From: Pseudomonas reactans
Lineage (GTDB): Bacteria; Pseudomonadota; Gammaproteobacteria; Pseudomonadales; Pseudomonadaceae
Length of the DNA: 64,000 bases
NCBI RefSeq assembly: GCF_013385825.1
Contig: NZ_JACAPG010000005.1
Span: forward strand, 152,103 to 216,102
Direction of reading: 5' to 3'
A model generated the notes under the pieces. That model had not been told where the DNA came from, did no database searches, and worked only from the letters and a program-made list of their open reading frames with translations. Below are positions 30,814 through 38,909 of this stretch, piece after piece. A program made the translations under genes and the position numbers. Position 1 is the first letter of the stretch, and each line of letters opens with the position of its first letter.

Positions 30814-31242
30814 TTATGCGGCTTGCGGTTGCAGGTGCAGCTCGCTGTCCACATCCTTGACCAGTTCACTGGTCAAAAACAGCGGTGCCAGGCGTTTGTG
30901 CAGTTGCGGTTCGACAAACTCCTTCACCGTGTCCAGCGCCAGCACGCCGCTCAACGGCAGCTCGGCTTTGGTGTACGACAACCAGGCTTTCTTCAACGCT
31001 TGCAGTACATCGCTGCCTGCCGTGGACGCGAAGCGGCGGTGGGTGAGTTTGCCGTCAAAGGTGAAGGTGTGCTGGAACTCATAGCCGGTTTCATCACCTT
31101 GGCTGGCCGTGCAGCGGATACAGCTGCACGGGCCTTCGCCGAAGGCGCTGCGCAGGTAGGCGTTGAAGTCCACCACGGGTTTGAGTGACAGGCGCTTATC
31201 CACCTCGAACAGGTCCCCAGTCATTTTTTCGTCAGTGTTCAA
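30814..31242 (-). CDS. Hypothetical protein with CxCxxC cluster
   Basis: About 142 residues from a TTG start, chosen because AGGA lies 8 nt upstream; an ATG six codons later is the alternative. The protein is soluble with no signal peptide. A CSCIRC cluster near the first third, followed by TASQGDETGYEF, could bind a metal or form a disulfide. The C-terminal part is helical (VKEFVEPQLHKRLAPLFLTSELVKD in parts). I do not recognise the family. It starts on the other strand from the broken binding-protein gene and ends at a REP pair. Confidence 0.55.
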   Translation of the reverse strand: MNTDEKMTGDLFEVDKRLSLKPVVDFNAYLRSAFGEGPCSCIRCTASQGDETGYEFQHTFTFDGKLTHRRFASTAGSDVLQALKKAWLSYTKAELPLSGVLALDTVKEFVEPQLHKRLAPLFLTSELVKDVDSELHLQPQAA

Positions 31243-31406
31243 CGTCCATTTCCTCGCAGTGTGCGGCAGATTTTCAAAGCGCGGCACAATACCAGCCGAG
31301 CGCCTGTTTGTGGGTTATTTGCATAACAATAGATCCCGATATTCTTTTCCAGTCTTAAAAATCGCCGCTAGGCTCCATCACCTTCTTAAAAACCCGGCAG
31401 ATTCCT

Positions 31407-32408
31407 ATGACGTTCAAGCGTTCTTCCCTGACCCTGCTGGCTGCTGCGACAGCCTTGATCAGTATCGGCGCCCAGGCCGAAGGCAAGATCAGCATCGCCC
31501 AGCAATTCGGCATCGGCTACCTGATCCTCGACGTGGTGCGCGACCAGCACCTGATCGAAAAGCACGGCAAGGAACAGGGCTTGGATATCAAGGTGGAGTG
31601 GAACAGCATTTCCGGCGCCACCGCGATGAACGAGTCGCTGTTGGCGGGCGCCTTGGATGTGGTTTCAGCTGGGGTGCCGCCGATGCTCACTCTGTGAGAC
31701 CGCACCCAGGGCAAGCAGAACGTCAAGGCCATTGCCTCTCTCGGCTCGATGCCCAACTACCTGCTGACCAACAACCCAAACGTGAAGACTCTCAAGGACT
31801 TCACCGAGAAAGACCGCATCGCCGTGCCCGCCGCTGGCGTGGGTTTCCAGTCGCGCACCCTGCAGATCGAGACCGCCAAGCAGTTCGGCGATGCCAACTA
31901 CAAGAAGTTTGACGACATCTCCATCAGCCTGGCCCACCCCGACGCGACCGCCGCCCTGATTGCCGGCGGTTCGGAGATCAATTCGCACTTTTCCAGCCCG
32001 CCGTTCCAGTACCAGGAACTGTTGAATCCCAACGTGCACAAGGTGCTCAGTTCCTACGACATCCTGGGCGGGCAAGCGACGTTCAACGTGCTCTACACCA
32101 CGCAGAAATTCCACGACGAGAACCCCAAAACCTACAAGGCGTTCTATGACGCGCTGGCCGAGGCCGAGAAAATTATCAAGGCCGACAAACCGGCTGCTGC
32201 CAAGGCGTATATTCGCGTAGAGCAATCGAAGTTGCCGTTGGACCTGGTAGAAAAAATCGTCCAGGACCCGGAAATCGATTTCACCATCGTGCCGCAGCGC
32301 ACTTACATCTACGCCGAAAAATTGCAGGAACTCGGTGTGCTGAAAAACAAGGCCGCCAGTTGGAAGGACTACTTCTTCGAAGAAGCCCATGGCGGCAATG
32401 GCAGCTGA
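31407..32408 (+). pseudogene. NitT/TauT-type substrate-binding protein, broken by TGA
   Basis: The frame is open from a signal peptide (FKRSSLTLLAAATALISIGAQA) through GISIAQQFGIGYL-like binding-domain sequence, but a TGA at 31695-31697 interrupts it after PMLTL. The same frame continues without further stops to a normal C-terminus (333 codons in all). The protein reads well on both sides, and TGA stands where a tryptophan (TGG) would fit (MLTL-W-DRTQGKQ), a single G-to-A change. There is no ATPase or permease gene beside it, so it is an orphan even if intact. It could be a recent pseudogene or a sequencing error. Confidence 0.8.
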
Positions 32409-32418
32409 AATCGCTTTC

Positions 32419-32518
32419 TGTAGGAGCGAGCTTGCTCGCGAAGGTCGTTAACGATAACGCAGCGCATCGGGTCTGACGCGGCGCTCTTGGGTTCTTCGCG
32501 AGCAAGCTCGCTCCTACA
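32419..32518. repeat. REPIN-like inverted REP pair (GCGAGC type)
   Basis: Opposed copies of GTAGGAGCGAGCTTGCTCGC, a second REP class distinct from the GCCGGC type used at four other places here. It lies between the broken binding-protein gene and a convergent LysR gene. Confidence 0.9.
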
Positions 32519-32528
32519 GTAGGTTGGG

Positions 32529-33425
32529 TTAAACGGCGATCAGACTGCGCTTGATCCAGTCATACAAGTCATTCCCCTCGCTCGACAATTCACTGTTGGC
32601 CCGCCGGCACAGGTAGTACTGGCGGCCATCATTGACCTCCCGTTCAAACAACTTTACCAACTCGCCACTGGCCACCAATGGAGCCACCAGCGGCTCGCGC
32701 AGCAAGGCGCAGCCGAGGCCGGTGAGGGTGGCGGTGAGCGCCAGTTGGCCGTCTTCCAGCAACAACCCATTCAGCGCCGTGGTGTCGACATCGGCCGCTT
32801 CGAACCACTGGCCCCAGGTGCCGCGCTCTTCGTCGTGCAGCAGTGGCAGCTGGCTCAGCGCCTCGGGTGAATCGATAGGGCCGTGCTGCGCCAGGAAATC
32901 GCGGCTGCAATAGGGCGTCACCGCGCCGGAGATCAGCGGCTCACTGTGATAACCCGGCCAATGCCCGGTGCCGAAGCGGATCGACAGGTCGGCCGCATCG
33001 CTGGGGTAACTGCGGTGGTTGGCGTAGGTCACGTTGATGTCCAGCGCCGGGTGGTCCTTCAGAAAATCCGCCAGGCGCGGGATGAACAGGTTGATGCCAA
33101 ATAGCGGGATCAGGCTGATGGTCACCTGGCGCGTAGCGCTTTTTTCGCGCACGTGCTCGGTGGCGCTGCGCAGTACGGCGAAGGCCGAACGAATCGCGCG
33201 GTAATACTCGCGGCCTTCATCGGTGAGTACTAGGTTGCGGCCCTGACGCAAGGTCAGCGGCTGTTGTAGGAAATCTTCCAGCAAGTGCAGTTGATGGCTG
33301 ATGGCCGAGGCGGACACGTCCAGTTCGCGCGCTGCGGCATTCACTCCGCCATGGCGCGCGAACGCTTCGAAGGTGCGCACGGCACGCAGGGGAGGGTCGT
33401 TGGCTAACTGTTCTGATTTATTCAT
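32529..33425 (-). CDS. LysR-family regulator (GcvA-like) of the livH-type operon
   Basis: 298 residues. The HTH is clear near residues 22-45 (GGVNAAARELDVSASAISHQLHLLE in parts), followed by QPLTLRQGRNLVLTDEGREYY and an effector domain. It is divergent from the branched-chain-type ABC operon, with about 170 nt of AT-rich sequence between the two starts, the normal geometry for a LysR protein controlling its neighbour. The inducer is probably the transported substrate or its hydrolysis product. Confidence 0.88.
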   Translation of the reverse strand: MNKSEQLANDPPLRAVRTFEAFARHGGVNAAARELDVSASAISHQLHLLEDFLQQPLTLRQGRNLVLTDEGREYYRAIRSAFAVLRSATEHVREKSATRQVTISLIPLFGINLFIPRLADFLKDHPALDINVTYANHRSYPSDAADLSIRFGTGHWPGYHSEPLISGAVTPYCSRDFLAQHGPIDSPEALSQLPLLHDEERGTWGQWFEAADVDTTALNGLLLEDGQLALTATLTGLGCALLREPLVAPLVASGELVKLFEREVNDGRQYYLCRRANSELSSEGNDLYDWIKRSLIAV

Positions 33426-33597
33426 GTGTTGAATTAAATACTAACTTTTAACCTGAATAAAGAGCCATAAATGCCGTATTTTTGGCATAAAAAGCCTGTT
33501 ATTCGTTTGGTATATGCATATGACTTTCTGATATTTGATAAAAACAGAATAGATGCTTAGTGTGCCGCCCTTGTACGCACTGAGGTCTCTGGTCCTG

Positions 33598-34545
33598 ATG
33601 GATGGGTTTCTCCAACAACTGCTCAATGGTCTGATGACGGGCAGTCTCTACGCGCTGGTGGCCCTGGGTTACACCATGGTCTATGGCATTTTGCGCATCA
33701 TCAACTTTGCCCACGGCGACGTGTTGATGATTGGCGCGTTGGTCGGCTTGTCGATGATTCGCCTGTTGCAGGCGAGCTTTCCAGAACTGCCGCCGGTGCT
33801 GGTGTTGCTGTGTGCCACCGTCGTTGCCATGGCGTTTTGCGCAGTACTCGCGGTGGTGATCGAGCGCGTTGCCTATCGCCGCCTGCGCCATGCGCCGCGC
33901 CTGGCGCCGTTGATCAGCGGGATCGGCGTGTCGCTGTTGCTGCAAACCATCGCCATGCTGGTCTGGACCCGAAACCCACAGATGTTCCCGCAACTGCTGC
34001 CACTGGAGCCGATTGAAGTGTTGGCCGGTGCCTCGGCGCACCCGGCGATTACCAACGTCACGGCGCTGACTACTATCGCTATCGCGCTCTCGGTGATGGT
34101 CGCGCTGCTGGTGCTGGTGGAGCGCACGCGCTTCGGCCGCGCCATGCGTGCCGTGGCGGAAAACCCCCAGGTCGCCAGCCTGATGGGCATCAGCCCGAAT
34201 CGGATTATTGTCATCACCTTCGCCATCGGCGGCGCCCTGGCGGCACTCGCCGGGATCATGATGGCCAGCAACTACGGCAGCGCGCATTTCTACATGGGCT
34301 TTTTGCCCGGCATCAAAGCCTTCACCGCCGCGGTGCTGGGCGGTATCGGCAACCTCAAGGGCGCCATGCTTGGTGGCCTGCTGCTGGGGTTGATCGAAGC
34401 CTTGGGTACCGGTTACCTGGGCGCGGCCACCAATGGTGTGTTCGGCAGTAATTACCAGGATGTGTTCGCCTTTATCGTGTTGATCGCGGTGCTGGTGTTC
34501 CGTCCTTCGGGGTTGTTGGGCGAACGTTTGGCGACCCGCGCATGA
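33598..34545 (+). CDS. Branched-chain-type ABC permease (LivH-like)
   Basis: 315 residues from the ATG that begins MDGFLQQLLNGLMTG, the usual LivH start; an upstream in-frame ATG would add 15 residues. Eight hydrophobic segments follow the LivH pattern, with YGILRIINFAHGDVLMIGAL and the ATPase-docking FGRAMRAVAENPQVASLMG. It forms the channel with the LivM-like subunit. The last 4 nt overlap the next gene. The order permease-permease-ATPase-ATPase-binding protein is normal for the HAAT family, but the linked hydrolases suggest a substrate other than leucine. Confidence 0.9.
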   Translation: MDGFLQQLLNGLMTGSLYALVALGYTMVYGILRIINFAHGDVLMIGALVGLSMIRLLQASFPELPPVLVLLCATVVAMAFCAVLAVVIERVAYRRLRHAPRLAPLISGIGVSLLLQTIAMLVWTRNPQMFPQLLPLEPIEVLAGASAHPAITNVTALTTIAIALSVMVALLVLVERTRFGRAMRAVAENPQVASLMGISPNRIIVITFAIGGALAALAGIMMASNYGSAHFYMGFLPGIKAFTAAVLGGIGNLKGAMLGGLLLGLIEALGTGYLGAATNGVFGSNYQDVFAFIVLIAVLVFRPSGLLGERLATRA

Positions 34546-35627
34546 TCAAGTCCCTGTCTCCCAGCAAGCGTGCGAGTCTCGGCGTGCTGCTGTTCGCCGT
34601 GGCCCTGGTATTGGCGCCTTGGATCGTCGGGCATGCCGGCGGCAACACCTGGGTGCGCACCCTGGACTTTGCCCTGCTGTACATCATGCTCGCTCTTGGC
34701 CTGAATATCGTGGTCGGTTACGCCGGGCTGCTGGACATGGGCTTCATCGCGTTTTACGCGGTGGGTGCCTATCTGGCAGCGTTGCTCTCATCACCCCATC
34801 TGCTGCAACAGTTTCCGGCGTTGGTCGCGCTGTTGCCGGCAGGGATGCATACATCTATCTGGCTGATCTTGCCGTTGGGCGCACTGCTCGCTGCCGGTTG
34901 CGGTGTGGTGCTGGGTGCGCCGACCCTGCGCCTGCGCGGCGATTACCTGGCCATCGTCACCCTGGGCTTTGGCGAAATCATCCGCATCCTGCTGCGCAAC
35001 CTTGATCGCCCGGTGAATATCACCAACGGGCCCAAAGGCATTGCCCAGGTCGATCCAGTCAACCTGCTGGGCGTGAACCTCGGTCGCGCCCAGGAGCTGT
35101 TCGGCCTGCGCCTGCCCTCGGTCTGCCTCTATTACTACCTGTTTGCTGCGCTGGTGGTGCTGATTCTGTTTGCCTGCATCCGCCTGGAGCGCTCGCGCAT
35201 CGGCCGCGCCTGGGTGGCGATCCGTGAAGACGAAGAAGCGGCCCAGGCCATGGGCGTGAACACCGTACGCCTCAAGCTGTTGGCGTTTGCCATTGGTGCC
35301 GCGTTCGGCGGGGTGAGCGGGGCGCTGTTCGCTTCATTCCAGGGCTTTGTTTCGCCGGAGTCCTTCACTCTCAACGAGTCCATCGCCGTGTTGGCCATGG
35401 TGGTGCTGGGTGGCATGGGCCATATCCCTGGCGTAATCCTCGGCTGCGTGTTGCTGGCGGCCTTGCCCGAAGCCTTGCGCGCGAGCATGGGCCCACTGCA
35501 ACAGGCGCTGTTCGGCCAGGTGCTGCTGGACCCGGAAATCATCCGCCAGTTGTTCTACGGCCTGGCGCTGATCCTGGCGATGCTCTATCGACCGGCCGGG
35601 CTGTGGCCCAAAGGAGTGGCACGATGA
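34542..35627 (+). CDS. Branched-chain-type ABC permease (LivM-like)
   Basis: 361 residues with about ten helices. The family stretches ALGLNIVVGYAGLLDMGFIAFYAVGAYLAAL (in parts), TLRLRGDYLAIVTLGFGEIIRILLRN and the docking loop SRIGRAWVAIREDEEAAQAMG are all present. It pairs with the LivH-like subunit. ATGA overlaps at both ends tie it to its neighbours in translation. Confidence 0.9.
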   Translation: MIKSLSPSKRASLGVLLFAVALVLAPWIVGHAGGNTWVRTLDFALLYIMLALGLNIVVGYAGLLDMGFIAFYAVGAYLAALLSSPHLLQQFPALVALLPAGMHTSIWLILPLGALLAAGCGVVLGAPTLRLRGDYLAIVTLGFGEIIRILLRNLDRPVNITNGPKGIAQVDPVNLLGVNLGRAQELFGLRLPSVCLYYYLFAALVVLILFACIRLERSRIGRAWVAIREDEEAAQAMGVNTVRLKLLAFAIGAAFGGVSGALFASFQGFVSPESFTLNESIAVLAMVVLGGMGHIPGVILGCVLLAALPEALRASMGPLQQALFGQVLLDPEIIRQLFYGLALILAMLYRPAGLWPKGVAR

Positions 35628-36397
35628 ACGCACCGCTGTTGCAGATAGACCAGGTCAACAAGCACTTCGGTGGCGTCGCGGCGCTGACCGATGTGAGCCT
35701 GAGCATCCAGCCCGGTGAGATCTACGGGTTGATCGGCCCGAACGGCGCGGGCAAGACCACGTTCTTTAATGTGATGACCGGCTTGTATACCCCGGATTCC
35801 GGGCGCTTCCAGCTGGATGGCCGTGACTATCAGCCCACCAGCGTGCATCAGGTGGCCGAAGCCGGTATTGCCCGCACGTTCCAGAACATCCGCCTGTTCA
35901 ATGCGATGAGCGCCCTGGAAAACGTGATGGTCGGGCGCCATGTGCGCACCCGCAACGGCCTGTGGGCGGCCTTGAGTCGGCACCGCCGCGCGCAGGAAGA
36001 AGAGGCGCAAACCCGCGCCCATGCCCATCGTTTGTTAGCGTATGTAGGCCTGGCCGGCTTTGCCCATTACCGCGCCGACAGCCTCAGCTACGGCCATCAA
36101 CGTCGCCTGGAAATCGCCCGCGCGTTGGCCACCGAGCCACGCCTGCTGGCCTTGGATGAACCGGCGGCGGGCATGAACGCCAGCGAGAAAGTGCAACTGC
36201 GCGGCCTGCTGGAAAAGATCCGCGACGACGGCCACACGCTGTTGCTGATCGAACACGACGTCAAGCTGGTGATGGGCGTATGCGACCGCATCAGCGTGCT
36301 CGACTACGGCCAGGTTATCGCCGTCGGCCCACCCGCTGAAGTGCGTCAGCATCCGGCGGTGATCCAGGCCTATCTGGGAGCCAGTGCGCATGTCTGA
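35624..36397 (+). CDS. Branched-chain-type ABC ATPase (LivG-like)
   Basis: 257 residues. Walker A is GPNGAGKTT, the signature is LSYGHQRRLEIARAL (the LivG variant of LSGGQ), Walker B LLALDEPAAGMN, and H-loop LIEHDVKLVM. The AAGGAG ahead of the ATG lies within the end of livM. It works with the LivF-like ATPase. The C-terminal GPPAEVRQHPAVIQAYLG tail is typical of LivG. Confidence 0.92.
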   Translation: MNAPLLQIDQVNKHFGGVAALTDVSLSIQPGEIYGLIGPNGAGKTTFFNVMTGLYTPDSGRFQLDGRDYQPTSVHQVAEAGIARTFQNIRLFNAMSALENVMVGRHVRTRNGLWAALSRHRRAQEEEAQTRAHAHRLLAYVGLAGFAHYRADSLSYGHQRRLEIARALATEPRLLALDEPAAGMNASEKVQLRGLLEKIRDDGHTLLLIEHDVKLVMGVCDRISVLDYGQVIAVGPPAEVRQHPAVIQAYLGASAHV

Positions 36398-37106
36398 AGC
36401 CTTGTTGAACGTCGAGGGCTTGCAGGTGCGCTACGGCGCTATTGAAGCCGTCAAATCCCTGGACCTGCATATCGCTGAAGGCGAGCGCGTCACGCTGATC
36501 GGCGCCAATGGCGCGGGCAAGTCTTCCAGCCTCAAGGCCTTGACCGGCTTGCTGCCGGCGGCCAGGGGCGATATCCGTTTTGCCGGGCGATCGATTCTCG
36601 GCCAGGCGCCGGAAAAACTGCTGCGCCAGGGCATCGCCATGGTCCCCGAGGGCCGCGGGATTTTCGCGCGCATGAGCGTGTTGGAAAACCTGCAGGCCGG
36701 CGCCTTTCTGCGTCGCGATAACGCGCAAGTGCAGCGCGAAATGCGCCAATTGTTCGAACACTTCCCGCGCCTGGAAGAACGCCTGCATCAGTCCGCCGGC
36801 CTGTTGTCCGGTGGTGAGCAACAGATGCTCGCCCTGGCCCGTGCACTGTTGTCACGCCCGCGCTTGTTGATCCTGGATGAGCCGTCCATGGGCCTGGCGC
36901 CGATCATGGTCGAGAAGATTTTCCAGGTGATCGACGACGTCTGTCGCCAGGGCATGACCCTGTTGCTGGTGGAACAGAACGCACGGCTGGCGCTGCAAGT
37001 CACCGACCGTGCCTACGTGATGGACACCGGGCGCATCACCTTGACCGGCGCCTCCCAGGATTTGCTTGAACACCCCGAGGTGCGCAGTGCCTACCTCGGC
37101 GAATAA
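36390..37106 (+). CDS. Branched-chain-type ABC ATPase (LivF-like)
   Basis: 238 residues. Walker A GANGAGKSS, signature LSGGEQQMLALARAL, Walker B LLILDEPSMGLAPIM and H-loop LVEQNARLAL are all normal for LivF. It overlaps livG by 8 nt. About 60 nt follow before the binding-protein gene, with its own AGGAA site. Confidence 0.92.
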   Translation: MSEALLNVEGLQVRYGAIEAVKSLDLHIAEGERVTLIGANGAGKSSSLKALTGLLPAARGDIRFAGRSILGQAPEKLLRQGIAMVPEGRGIFARMSVLENLQAGAFLRRDNAQVQREMRQLFEHFPRLEERLHQSAGLLSGGEQQMLALARALLSRPRLLILDEPSMGLAPIMVEKIFQVIDDVCRQGMTLLLVEQNARLALQVTDRAYVMDTGRITLTGASQDLLEHPEVRSAYLGE

Positions 37107-37169
37107 AACCATGACGCTACCGGACGCCCGGCGTGTTTCGACCCGCCCGACACTTAGCAGGAATAACCC

Positions 37170-38309
37170 ATGAACACGTTGAAGAAAACCGCATTGATCG
37201 GCTTGGCCCTGAGCAGCCTGGCCAGCGCCGTGGCCCAGGCCGACCAGACTGTATTGATCGGCCTCGCCGGTCCGCTCACCGGCCCGTCGGCACGGATCGG
37301 CAAGGACCTGGAAAACGGCGCGCAACTGGCCATCGACCAGGCCAACGCCAAGCACCCGAAAATCAACGGTGAAGCCGTGACCTTCAAGCTGGTGTCTGAA
37401 GACGACCAGTCCGACCCACGCACCGCCGTCACCGTGGCCCAGCGCCTGGTGGATGAAGGCGTGGTGGGCGTGGTCGGTCACTGGAACACCGGCACCAGCA
37501 TCCCGGCAGCACGGGTTTACCATGACGCGGGCATCGCCCAGGTGGCGCCGGTGGCTACCGGTCACGCTTACACCCAGCAAGGGTTCGACACCAGTTTGCG
37601 CATCATGGGCCACGACGATGATGGCGGTCAGGTCGCCGGCGACTATGCCCTGAAAACCCTCAAAGCCCAGCGTATCGCCGTGATCGACGACCGCACCGCG
37701 TTTGGCCAGGGCCTGGCCGACCAGTTCGTCAAATCCATCGAAGCCGGTGGCGCCAAGGTGGTGTCCCGCGAATACGTGGACGATAAAACCATCGACTTCA
37801 GCGCCGTGCTGACCAATATCCGCAGCCAGAACCCGGACCTGATCTTCTTCGGCGGCGTCGACGCCCAAGCCGCGCCGTTGGCCCGTCGCATCAAGCAGTT
37901 GGGGATCAAGGCGCCATTGATGGGCGCCGGTGGTTTTGTCAGCCAGACCTTCCTGCAGTTGGCACAGAACGAAGGCGAGGGCGTGATCGCCCTGGAACCG
38001 GGCCTGGCGATTGCGCAGATGCCGGGCGGCAAGGCGTTCGAACAGGCTTACAAGGACCGCTATAAAACCAATATCGAGCTGCACGCGCCGTTCGCCTACG
38101 ACGGTGTAGGCGTGCTGGTGGCGGCTATCGAGAAAGCAGATTCGGTGGACCCACAGAAATACCTGCCGGTGCTGCGCGCCATTAGCTATGAGGGCGTGAC
38201 CGGCACCATCGCCTTTGACGGTGAAGGCAACTTGAAGAAACCGTCGTTCACCGTTTACCAGGTCAAGGCCAATCAATGGCAGCCGGTGAGCGTGGCAGGC
38301 GGTCAATAA
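37170..38309 (+). CDS. Branched-chain-type substrate-binding protein (LivK-like)
   Basis: 379 residues with a signal peptide cleaved after VAQA. The mature protein begins with TVLIGLAGPLTGPSARIGKD, as in Leu/Ile/Val-binding proteins, and has the two-lobed periplasmic fold (VVGHWNTGTSIPAARVYHDAG; IDFSAVLTNIRSQNPDLIFFGG in parts). In contrast to E. coli livJ/livK it comes last in the operon. The substrate could be a branched amino acid, an amide or a cyclic precursor used by the hydrolases downstream. Confidence 0.9.
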   Translation: MNTLKKTALIGLALSSLASAVAQADQTVLIGLAGPLTGPSARIGKDLENGAQLAIDQANAKHPKINGEAVTFKLVSEDDQSDPRTAVTVAQRLVDEGVVGVVGHWNTGTSIPAARVYHDAGIAQVAPVATGHAYTQQGFDTSLRIMGHDDDGGQVAGDYALKTLKAQRIAVIDDRTAFGQGLADQFVKSIEAGGAKVVSREYVDDKTIDFSAVLTNIRSQNPDLIFFGGVDAQAAPLARRIKQLGIKAPLMGAGGFVSQTFLQLAQNEGEGVIALEPGLAIAQMPGGKAFEQAYKDRYKTNIELHAPFAYDGVGVLVAAIEKADSVDPQKYLPVLRAISYEGVTGTIAFDGEGNLKKPSFTVYQVKANQWQPVSVAGGQ

Positions 38310-38321
38310 AACCCGATCCTT

Positions 38322-38406
38322 TGTAGGAGCGAGCTTGCTCGCGAAAGTATTTCAGGCGCATGCCAGCGTCGGTTGTACATTTTTCGCGAGCAAGCTCGCT
38401 CCTACA
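38322..38406. repeat. REPIN-like inverted REP pair (GCGAGC type)
   Basis: Opposed copies of TGTAGGAGCGAGCTTGCTCG are separated by about 45 nt, between the binding-protein gene and the ATC-hydrolase gene. It is the same class as the pair at 32419, so these two bracket the ABC transporter and its regulator. Confidence 0.9.
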
Positions 38407-38426
38407 AGGGCTAATGGAGAGCAGTC

Positions 38427-38909
38427 ATGAGCAAACTGGAAGGTGAACTGGGCATCCTCGCCCGGCGGCGCATTGAGGCCGAAATCATCAAGCCGATCTA
38501 CGAGATCCTCAAGCGCGAACAGGGCAAGGACTTTGCCGCTGCGGTGATCGGTGAAGCCGTGGGAAATGCCGCGATCCAGGCCGGCAAGCATTTTGCGTCG
38601 CTGGAAGAGCAGGGCGCTGACCTCAAGAGCTTCGTCGAGCTGCAAGTGCTGTGGGAGAAGGACGACGCGCTGAAGGTCGAGATCATCGCCAGTGACGCCG
38701 AACACTACGACTACGACGTCAAGCGCTGCCGCTACGCCGAGATGTACCACGAAATGGGCCTGGGCGAGATCGGCCATCTGCTGTCGTGCAACCGTGACGA
38801 GCTGTTTATCGTCGGCTACAACCCGGACATCCAGTTGACCCGCACCCAGACCATCATGGGCGGCGATCACCGTTGTGACTTCCGCTATCGGGCCAAACCT
38901 CATGAGTAA
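38427..38909 (+). CDS. ATC hydrolase-family protein (AtcB-like)
   Basis: 160 residues, soluble, no signal peptide. It reads like the L-2-amino-thiazoline-4-carboxylic acid hydrolase family: helical N-terminal half (GILARRRIEAEIIKPIYEIL), then VKRCRYAEMYHEMGLGEIGHLLSCNRDELFI in parts, with conserved Cys and Glu residues, and a C-terminal GGDHRCDFRYR. The family opens the ring of L-ATC to N-carbamoyl-L-cysteine in cysteine-producing pseudomonads. GGAG before the ATG; it overlaps the amidohydrolase gene by 8 nt. Other proteins of this family lack proven ATC activity, so the substrate is inferred. Confidence 0.8.
   Translation: MSKLEGELGILARRRIEAEIIKPIYEILKREQGKDFAAAVIGEAVGNAAIQAGKHFASLEEQGADLKSFVELQVLWEKDDALKVEIIASDAEHYDYDVKRCRYAEMYHEMGLGEIGHLLSCNRDELFIVGYNPDIQLTRTQTIMGGDHRCDFRYRAKPHE

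Noticed and set aside
31695-31697. TGA in the binding-protein gene as a selenocysteine codon
   Set aside because: No stem-loop of the SECIS type is evident just downstream, and the family has no selenoproteins; a TGG-to-TGA change explains it better.
36852-38306. 484-codon minus-strand frame across the LivF and LivK-like genes
   Set aside because: It lies opposite two well-supported genes and has no recognisable domain, so it is a shadow.
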